Assembly: GCA_031763025.1 (NCBI GenBank)
Contig: JASSKH010000031.1
Coordinates: 4,203,783 to 4,267,782, forward strand
Length of the DNA: 64,000 bases
Source of the DNA: Macrocystis pyrifera
Lineage: Eukaryota; Sar; Phaeophyceae; Laminariales; Laminariaceae
Reading direction: 5' to 3'
The notes under the pieces are model-generated. The model had not been told where the DNA came from. It searched no databases and was given only the letters and a program-made list of their open reading frames with translations. The position numbers and the translations under genes are program-made. Below are positions 33,687 through 64,000 of this stretch, one piece after another (the stretch's first letter is position 1; the number at the start of each line of letters is the position of its first letter).

Positions 33687-34205
33687 TTCATACCATACCA
33701 TACCATACCATACCATAACGTAACATACCATTAACGTAACATACCATACCATACCATACCATACCATACCATACCATACAATACCATACAATATCATACC
33801 ATACCATACCATATCATACCGTACCATACCATACCATACAATATCATACCATACCATACCATACCATACCATACCATACCATACGTAACGTACCATTAAC
33901 GTAACATACCATACCATACCATACCATACCATACCATACAATATCATACCCATACCATACCATACCATACCATACCATAACGTAACATACCATTAACATA
34001 ACATACCATACCATACCATACCATACCATACCATACAATATCATACCATACCATACCATACCATAACGTAACATACAATTAACATAACATACCATACCAT
34101 ACCATACCGTACCATACCATACCATACAATATCATACCGTAACATACCATAGCGTAACATACCATTATCATAACGTACCATACAATACCATACCATACCA
34201 TATAG
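33687..34205. repeat. (CATAC)n pentanucleotide satellite, about 520 bp
   Basis: CATAC units interrupted by CATTAACGTAACATAC blocks at several places, giving a higher-order period of roughly 110-130 bp. Confidence 0.95.
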
Positions 34206-34209
34206 AACT

Positions 34210-35235
34210 ACTTACAGACATCTCGCTCTCTAGCGTGCTCGGTTGGTACGTCCCTGGCCTCTCAGAGCTCCCGCTTGGGAATCGCCTCCTTTTATTACTT
34301 GCCGGACCTTTCCAGCGGTTCTTTGTCTTCTCCATTTCTCTTCGTACGTTCAGTCCAATTTTTTCCTTTTTTCTTCTTTCGTTTCGGGTGCGTGAATGTA
34401 CTCCGAGCATACTACCATATCACAAGAACGAGAAGAGTGTACCTGGTCATTTGTCGAGGGTTTTTTAACCGAGAATGAAAAGAAAACACCGATTTTTTGT
34501 ACTACGGCAGTACGTCAAGCCCGGTGTAACCCGGGCTACACTTGGGTAAGGCGGAGTTCGTACGACATATATATATATACATAGGGAAACAGGTGGATGC
34601 GGGCTCTAACCTCGAACTCGCCCCTTTCCTCGAGAAGGCGCGCGTAGACGACCCGCGTGTGGAGGGGCCCGGAGCCGAAAGCGACACGAGGAGAGGCCAA
34701 GAAAGCGGAGATTGTTTTTCTTTTTCTTTCTTTCTTCTGCGTAAATTCAGATTTTTTTTCCAGATAAGCTCGAAGAACAACCACCTGGTATCTGCTACGT
34801 GGTTCGTGGTAGTATTGTTCTTGACGTTAGGCTTTGTAGAAAGAAGCCCTGCGCACAGCTACGTACAAGCCCCCGAGGAACCTTCTCGGAAAATGCGGTG
34901 CGACTCCCGGAGCTGACCTGCGAGGGTTTTTTTTTTCTAAAATCGTGCTGCACAGCTTGACATGTATATAATATGTAAGCACGAGTACAACACAACGAAG
35001 AAATCATGCAAGTACGAGTACACCAAACGAAGAAATCGTGTAAGTACGAGTACAACAAACGAAGAAATCTCCGCCGAATTGTTTTGATATATTTTATTTC
35101 ACCGCATTAAACGCGCAGCCTGTATCACGCAGCTTCAGCTTCTTAAATATCAGCGTATCAGCCGCTCGATCGGTCGATCTCCCAGCTTGAGCATTTTGTG
35201 CTGTTTTTCTATAATCTAGATAGAAGATATACACC
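34210..35235. other. No gene called; one exon-like patch
   Basis: Around 34590-34710 both strands read well (plus VDAGSNLELAPFLEKARVDD; minus SGPLHTRVVYARLLEERGEF with donor GAG/GTTAGA). Strand and partners cannot be set. GAGTACAACA repeats follow at 34980-35065. Confidence 0.35.
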
Positions 35236-35239
35236 TGGT

Positions 35240-36185
35240 ACCTGGTATCCCCCTTAGTCTTTGGAGTTGGGACCGCACTGTGGCCCGCTGCAGCAAAACA
35301 GACGGGAAAGTGGTACCGGGGAATCCTCGAAGCAGCTGAACAGTTCATGGGCAGGTGGCACGAGGCTGAGGCAAAGCCGAGTAGACAGCGCCGTGCATCC
35401 GCTGCAGGTAGTGTTAGAGGGAATGGGGGAAGGGGTAACAGCAGGAGGGGTAGAAGGAACACCGTACAAGTGTATGGGGGCAGGGGGGGGAACAGGAGGA
35501 GTAGAAGGGAAACCGCGGTAGAAGAGAGTAGCAGAGAGACCGCAGATAGGGTAGCAAGGTACCAGGCCGACTAATAGGTTGGACTTTTCTTTGCTACTCG
35601 TACCGCCAACTGCTGCGGCCGTTCGGTATGCATTTTGATTTTTTTCCCTTCTTATCCTTATGAAAGAAGTACTACATAGTGGGTGGGTGACGAGCGTATT
35701 TTGGCCCACTCACTATTGCTCTTTTTACTTAGTTAAGTGTTCACCGGGATGCATAGTCCCCTTTTTCCTTCTCGTATCTTTCCCCTTGCACGTCCCTTTT
35801 GGCTCATGCTCGGGGTATGTATGTATGTGTCTGAGCTTTGGCTTCCAATTTTATTTATTTATTTGGGATTCTTCTCCTTTTCTTTTTCTTTTTCTTGCTC
35901 TTTTTCGGTTTGGTTTCTTCGTTGCTTCTCTTTCTTTATGGTGTATTTTGGTTGTTGGCGTATGTATGTATGTTGTGTCGGCCGCACCTGGTGCGAAGGC
36001 ATGGTATTGCGTAGGCTATTAATGCATTACGTGTGTTATCTCTGTGTCGTTGTCTGTGACCACAGAGCTCGTATCTTTCTAGGGTGAAGAATCAGCACGG
36101 ACACTGGGCTTGCTGGATGTCGACGAGTAGAAGAACGGTTTAATGTGAAGAACACACACACACACACATATATGATGAAGCCGAG
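35240..36185 (+). repeat. Large duplicated region, copy 2
   Basis: Counterpart of 29280-30255 and lacks the MITE there. Ends near CGGTTTAATGTGAAGAACAC and a (CA)n tract. Confidence 0.6.
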
Positions 36186-36315
36186 CTCTGACGACAATTT
36201 TCGCTGAATTAACACTAATATTGAAAATATGAATGTCCAGTACCAGGCCATCTCCAAGCCATCTCCCCAAGATCCACCCAGCGCCTAAAAGTTGGAGGGG
36301 CCTCTAGTAGGAATG

Positions 36316-36392
36316 GGTGCTCCGTCTCGAAAGGGATGCGTGGTCCATGGTCAACTTTCTAAGGCAAGCAGTAAATGAGTATTCATATGCCC
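36316..36392 (+). mobile_element. C-tail element, module B without a C tail
   Basis: GTGCTCCGTCTCGAAAGGGA, GCGTGGTCCATGGTCAACTT, AGCAGTAAATGAGTA, then non-C sequence. A copy that lost or never had its tail. Confidence 0.7.
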
Positions 36393-36394
36393 AG

Positions 36395-36570
36395 AGAGCG
36401 AGGTCCGGTGATGCCGCGCTCGGCGGTCTCCGAGCCGCGTCGACCTCGCGCGCGCGGGAAGAGGGCGCGGCGGGGGCCGGCGAGCGCGACCCGCCAAGAG
36501 AGCTCGCAAGAGAAACGAGGGCGAGACACGGGGCCCAACGGGAGCTCCCAGCCCGGGGGGCCAAACGGCA
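36395..36570 (+). repeat. GC-rich repeat, pair with 37525-37692
   Basis: Both carry CGCTCGGCGGTCTC, GACCCGCCAAGAGAGC and ACGAGGGCGAG/GCGAGGGCGAG in order. Open on both strands; not called as genes. Confidence 0.65.
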
Positions 36571-36613
36571 GTAGAAATCTCGATGTCTCCGGTTCGCCCT
36601 CAGGCGCCCGCCT

Positions 36614-36721
36614 ATTACGGGGGGGCATAGTAAATAGGACCTACGGTAAACACCAAAACCTATACATTTACGTATGTTTACTACCAATATTTTGGTCCTA
36701 TTTAATATGGCCCCCCGTAAT
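36614..36721 (+). mobile_element. TTACGGGGG MITE
   Basis: ATTACGGGGGGGCATAGTAA to TTAATATGGCCCCCCGTAAT, flanked CT..AG. Confidence 0.9.
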
Positions 36722-37260
36722 AGACGCTCGGAGAGCAGCCGGGGTGCAATCTATTGTGTGTGTATAATATATTACGAGTACGAGTACGGGCGATATAATA
36801 CGACTACGACTTCGGGTAGAACAAAGTAGAAAGTATCGGCCGAACTGGTTATGATGTACCGATGCTCGGCAGTAATACGGTACCCTCTACACCAAGACGC
36901 GCGTCTGCGAGGTGACCAGCTCTGCACTCTCTTCTATTCCCAACACCCTCTAGCCTCTCGCCGTCCTCTATATCTATGCTCGGGCGCAGCAACAGCTGCC
37001 GGTTCGGGGGGCCCAATCAAAATCATGTCGCCAAAAAACAACGAAGATAAAAACGACAAGTCTACGCTAGAACCGGGATGTCTCCATAACATCTCCAGCT
37101 GAGCTGTATCCTGGGGAGGCGTTCGTATCGAGGCCGTGCTCGACCACGCGCGGGGGAGTAGGCACGGAGGTGGCCGGGGAGCGCGAGACGCTGGCGACAA
37201 AGGCAGGGGGTAGACACCAAGCCAAGTAGGTGCCGGTTCAGGGACCCGAACGACGAAATT

Positions 37261-37297
<37 letters not shown>

Positions 37298-37325
37298 TAG
37301 CAGCAGCGATAGCAGCAGCATAGCA
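37261..37325. repeat. (CAG)n microsatellite
   Basis: About 20 CAG units with AAT/ATAG interruptions. Confidence 0.95.
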
Positions 37326-37524
37326 GTGGTATCAGCCGCAGAACAGGAATCCAACGCAAGACTATGGTGTGCTCGGCGCTTCTCCAACAAGTAGCCCGCA
37401 GTGTTTTTTGCGACAAAGCGGAGCTTCCAAGGTATTTTCGCCGAGTAGGACTGCTGTCAACCTCCAGCAGCAGCTGAGAGTAATAGTGTCGAACCTTCTC
37501 CCCAGATTTACCACAGAGGGCGAG

Positions 37525-37692
37525 GTTCGACGCGGCCGCGCTCGGCGGTCTCGGGCCCGCCTCCGACCGCACGCGGCGGAGAAGGCGCGGGTGGAGGCCG
37601 GGTCGCGCGACCCGCCAAGAGAGCGGCCGCGAAAGCGAGGGCGAGCCGCCGAGCCCAACTCAGTTGTGTCCGGGGGAGCGGGGGATGCGAAC
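37525..37692 (+). repeat. GC-rich repeat, pair with 36395-36570
   Basis: Second copy, about 1.1 kb away in direct orientation. Confidence 0.65.
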
Positions 37693-37849
37693 TCCCGTAC
37701 GAAGCTGGAGTTCTCCGCTGCGCGCCCAGGCTCTCTCAAGAGGGACTGAGGTTGCTCGTGATCGATCATACGTATATATGTATATATGTTCTATGCGATG
37801 AATGTCTATGTCGACATAGATTAATACTGTGTGACCCCCCCCCTCCCTT

Positions 37850-38095
37850 GGTAGGAACGGTGCCGTCTCGAAAATGATGGGTGGTCAATTAAGTGGTCAA
37901 GTGACTAAGGCGAGCAATGAATGAGTACGCGCTTGGTGCACGCAATGTCTGCCTGGTCGCTGAAAACCCGACATGCTCCCTCCCGGCATTGTAGGGATGC
38001 GAGGGTCTATGGTTATGCGACTACGGCCGTGCATGACATCGAGTACATCTCTCCTATCGAGTACACCCCCCCCCCCCGCCCCCCCCCCTCTCCTC
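37850..38095 (+). mobile_element. C-tail elements: module B then module A, upstream of exon 1
   Basis: Module B (CGTCTCGAAAATGATGGGTG to GAGTACGCGCTTGGTGCA) is fused directly to module A, which ends CATCGAGTACATCTCTCC, TATCGAGTACA and about 14 C. The tail lies about 145 bp before the acceptor at 38235-38236. Confidence 0.8.
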
Positions 38096-38236
38096 TTGTA
38101 AATGTTTTGTTTCGTTTGTCACCCCCTCTCCCCCCGCCCCTTCTTTCGTGGATATTCGTTTCGTGCTTGACTGCTGTTTTTTTTGTTTCGTTTCGTTTTT
38201 TTTCGTTTGAAAGGGTGGCCTTTTCGGGCACTGCAG

Positions 38237-60668
<22,432 letters not shown>

Positions 60669-60704
60669 GAGTAGACTGCGGTTAGACCCCCCCCTCTCTC
60701 TCTT

Positions 60705-60958
60705 AACTCATCGAAGCTGTCATCCATATGCAAGAATGTCCGCCTCACACGCGGTTCTTAGTAGGATGCAGCTCACCCTTCATGCGACTCGCCGGACACC
60801 TCATGGCGCTTCGCGCTTGGCGCAGGCGATATCTGCCTGGTCGGTGAAAACCCGACGTGCTCCGTCCCGGCATTGTAGGGATGCGAGGGGCCTATGGTCA
60901 CGAGACTACGGACATGCATGATATCGATTCCCCCCCCCCCCCCCCCCCCCCCCCCCCC
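60705..60958 (+). mobile_element. C-tail element, module A, in the probable 3' UTR
   Basis: CTCATCGAAGCTGTCATCC, full module A, CATGATATCGATTCC and about 28 C. Begins 40 bp after the stop codon, sense strand. Confidence 0.85.
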
Positions 60959-61066
60959 TTCTTTTGACTGACCGCCGCCCCCCCCCCCCATGATATATGC
61001 ACTCCGAGTGCGACTATCGCAGTAGTACTTGATATGATAATGGTACCGTACATAGCACGTACTACT

Positions 61067-61130
61067 GTGACCGGAAATATAAGAAACGTTTCTTCTTCGT
61101 TTTAATGTCCAAACGATCGTTATAGAGTGG
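61067..61130. mobile_element. GGAAATATAAG hairpin element
   Basis: GACCGGAAATATAAGAAACG and AATGTCCAAACGATCGTTAT. Right arm partly decayed. Confidence 0.55.
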
Positions 61131-61319
61131 TATGATAGCACACACCCTCGGAGGAGTTACGACGCGCTGACGATGCTTTCGACGTGGACGGTGGAAAAGC
61201 TGGCATCGGCTTGGAAGAGGGGTAGTAGCGAGAGGAGGGAGAAGTGCAGGGTCGCGGCGAGAGCGAGAGTGCCTCCGGGTAGGGTGTGGGGTGGGGGGGG
61301 GGGGGGTGGCGGATAATAT

Positions 61320-61405
61320 GATGGGGGGGGGCGTTTTGAGGGGGAGGGAGGAGGAGGAGGAGGAGGAGGAGGAGGAGGAGGAAGAGGAGGAGGGGAGGGG
61401 GTGGT
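61320..61405. repeat. G-run and (GGA)n
   Basis: About 15 GGA units. Explains the Pro/Ser-rich antisense ORFs. Confidence 0.9.
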
Positions 61406-61419
61406 GGTGGTGGGGAGAC

Positions 61420-61885
61420 ACAGCGGCCCGGGCGACGCCACTTTATTCTGCCCCTTTTACCTGATTTTGCTCTTCTTATTTTTGCTGCCTGCCAAGGTTT
61501 CTCTCACACCAACAATTGTTGCAAGTCGTTTATGCCGTAAAAAAAACGTGGGTAGGTAAGTGCGGTTTCTGTTGTAAAGGAATTGACGAATTCTTACTAA
61601 ACCAGGTAGTGTACTATTTTGTTCGGGCCCGGACCTACCAACTCTTAACCGTACTTTCTGGGATACTTTCTGGGATGGTATTAGGGTATGGTCCCTCCCT
61701 ACGTACCTTATTTTTTTCGGTTTGTAAAAAAAAAGTAGATTTATGACGTGTTCTACTTACATGAAGAAATACAAGGAGCCGGAGTGTAATTTAAAGTTCC
61801 ATTCTATTCCATGAGTGAGTGAGTGCTGTCGTTGCGTGCCGTATGAGAGAAGGAGGGGAAAGAAGGAACGGGATTGGCGAGGGTG
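61420..61885. other. No gene recognised
   Basis: Apparently unique sequence. One 76-codon plus-strand ORF (61516-61746) lacks supporting features. Confidence 0.4.
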
Positions 61886-61886
61886 A

Positions 61887-61887
<1 letters not shown>

Positions 61888-61920
<33 letters not shown>

Positions 61921-62037
61921 GGGGTGTACTCATTCTCATGCATGGCCGTAGTCGTATGGCCATAGACCCTCGCATCCCTACAATGCCGGGACGGAGCACG
62001 TCGGGTGTTCACCGACCAGGCAGACATTGCTTGCACG

Positions 62038-62103
<66 letters not shown>

Positions 62104-62104
62104 A
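61888..62104 (-). mobile_element. C-tail element, module A, truncated, between G-runs
   Basis: G-run, GGGTGTACTCATTCTCATGC, core to ACATTGCTTGCACGATTGG, then about 62 G (62041-62102). The body stops at TTGCACGA, close to the GCGCGA truncation point of two other copies. Confidence 0.8.
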
Positions 62105-62344
62105 AGACGAAGCGAGGACTGGGGGGGGGGGGGGGGGGTGAGACTTCTTGATGGAGAAGGCGTGTCTGTGGTCGTCAGGGAACATTCTGAGGACATACAT
62201 CCCCGGTGGCACGCGTTTCACCTTGTACTCGTACGGTCAGTAGTGATCCCTCTTTAGTGCCTGCCGGTTAAGTAGTACCGGCTCCCCGCTTTTTTTGTAC
62301 CTGTTGATTCGGTCAACACTGATGGGATTAACCTGTGTGATGGT

Positions 62345-62428
62345 GTGCGGAGGGATTAGTGCCGGTTCGGTTGCCTCTACGATAGTGCCGGTAATATACG
62401 CCGGCCAATATATACCGGCACTATAGAA
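62345..62428 (+). repeat. Dispersed repeat, pair with 16720-16805
   Basis: ATTAGTGCCGGTTCGGTTGC, GATAGTGCCGGTAATAT, ATACCGGCACTATAG. Confidence 0.65.
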
Positions 62429-62904
62429 GGACCAATACAACTGAAGCAAGTCGGCGACAGTATTAGTTCCCGAGGAGGACGCTGCCGGCCGGAGGAGCCT
62501 ATTCCGTGTACCGCGGGGATCGGTTTTGGTTGTGACATAGAGCAGTAGAGCTGTGGCCGGTAGTACAAAAGCAAAGAGCCTACACCGCGCACGCTGCCGG
62601 AGGGAGGACAAACGCCGCAGCTATTGTTAAACTCTCTAGAGACTCCCAAGAGTGAAAATACTCCCAAGAGTGAAAAGTTAATTGACCATACTAAAAAAAA
62701 AAAACGTTGACGATTTTTACAGCACCCGCCACTACTACTGAACCGCTGCATGATATGGGGGATAATACCACCGGTTCTTACGTGTCCGAAATACACCGAA
62801 AGGGTCGTCGTCGTATACTGTTGTCCTGAAATGCAAGTACCGTTTTGCCCTAGATATACCTGTAGGGTATTTAGAAGCAAACTTAAAAACCTGTAACACT
62901 GGAC

Positions 62905-63215
62905 AAGATGCAAAAAAACGGTACACCAGTGATTTTTTGCCAGTGTACGGTACAAAACATGAACAACAGCAAATCAGGGTACACCAAACCCAAGTTTACG
63001 TTTTCTGTTAAGGTATATCGTTTTCTGGTAAAAAATCCATGTCGGTCCAAGTTACATAAAATGACCAAAAACGGTACACCAATGTATGTTTGCCATTTTA
63101 CGTAACGAAAAAAATAAAACGAGATGATCAGGTTTCACCAAACCCGAGTTTGATGGCGTTTTCTGTCATGGTATACTTTCTGGTAAAAAAGCAATGTCTG
63201 GTGTAGCTTATAATT
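62905..63215. repeat. Tandem repeat, two units of about 150 bp
   Basis: AACGGTACACCAGTG/AACGGTACACCAATG, ACACCAAACCCAAG/CACCAAACCCGAG, GTTTTCTGTTA/GTTTTCTGTCA and TTTTCTGGTAAAAA/TTTCTGGTAAAAA recur in order. Confidence 0.8.
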
Positions 63216-63239
63216 ACGAACAAAAATCGCGTTCATGAA

Positions 63240-64000
63240 CACAAGCGCCTTCTCGTACTCGTATCCATACGAGCATACCAAGTACGAATAGTCAAATGTG
63301 GCATATATTTCTGAACAAATACCTCGTGGAAGAGAAAAAATACTAAAAACGGACGAAACCGAGGAAAAACGCTAAGAATTGACACAAAAACGAAAACGAA
63401 AAAACCCCGAAAATATCGAAAAAATTGATCGACCGAAAATATCGAAAAAATGGAAAATAATCAAAACTGAGCGAGATATTCGCGAAAAAAAAAAACGGAT
63501 AAAAAAATGAACAACCCGTAAAAATGAGCGAGATATTCGCGAAAAAAAAAAAACGGATAAAAAAACGATGAACAACCCGCAAAAATGGGGTAAAACATAG
63601 TAAATTCTTCGAAAACGAACACGCAAGCGGTGCTTTACATGCGTCCCCTTCTAAAACTCATACGAATAGGCAAGCCTAGCTCATATTTCTGAACAAGTAT
63701 CTCACGAATGACATAAAAACCAAAAACGAACGAAACCGAGGAAAAACGTTAAGAATCGGCAAAAACAAGAAAACGAAAAAAATCTAAAAAAAAATAAAAA
63801 AGGACCGAGCAAAATTAAAAAAGAAATGCAATATAATCAAAAATGAGCGAGATAATCGCGAAAAAACAGGTAAAAACGATAAAAAAAACCCCGCAAAAAT
63901 GGGGTGAACGTCGTAAACTTTTCCAAAAAGGACATTCGCGCGGTGCTTCACGTTCGTCCCCTTCTACAACTCATGCGAATAGTCAAGCAAAAAACTCATA
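63240..64000. repeat. Tandem satellite, unit about 310-380 bp, running off the window
   Basis: GAATAGTCAA/GAATAGGCAA/GAATAGTCAA at 63287, 63664 and 63977, with CGAAACCGAGGAAAAACG, AATGAGCGAGATATTCGCG and CGCAAAAATGGGGT in each unit. An inner 75 bp duplication (63460-63590) explains the length difference. Confidence 0.8.

Overview
The window is eukaryotic nuclear DNA. The recoverable genes are split into short exons with GT-AG boundaries, their introns run to about 3.3 kb, and most of the sequence is short non-autonomous mobile elements, minisatellites and very long G or C homopolymers. GC-rich exons, phase-consistent long introns and a tRNA-derived SINE fit a complex alga, and my best guess is a brown-alga-like stramenopile. 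Nothing in the sequence fixes the species.

Two large split genes can be assembled by eye from reading frame, splice sites and intron phase. The first is on the minus strand, from about 13756 down to a stop at 3350. Seven linked exons have matching phases, and an eighth (13351-13756) probably belongs upstream. I do not recognise the product. The second is on the plus strand, from 38237 to a stop at 60668, with 13 exons and about 1,370 codons. It encodes an N-terminal PH domain, helical coiled-coil-like segments, an Ala-rich and acidic middle, a short Cys-rich motif, and a C-terminal domain of some 30 DETV-like repeats ending in a basic tail. Between the two genes (14-38 kb) only scattered exon-like pieces and possible pseudogene fragments remain.

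The repeats fall into clear families. (1) Elements whose sense strand ends in GAGTAC followed by a poly(C) run (poly(G) when antisense), in at least three related module types A, B and C. (2) A 105-115 bp inverted-repeat MITE beginning TTACGGGGG with apparent TA target duplications, about 26 copies. (3) A roughly 320 bp tRNA-derived SINE, three copies. (4) A 1,028 bp MULE-like element with 230-270 bp inverted ends and a 9 bp target duplication. (5) Two very short hairpin families. (6) A 180 bp dispersed repeat. (7) Many satellites. Nested insertions give relative ages.

The most interesting pattern is that poly(C)-tailed elements sit in sense orientation just upstream of at least eight inferred 3' splice sites in both large genes, so their C tails can serve as the polypyrimidine tract. 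Several coding frames break exactly at G-runs or GGA/GTG simple repeats. This could be assembly error or real length variation.
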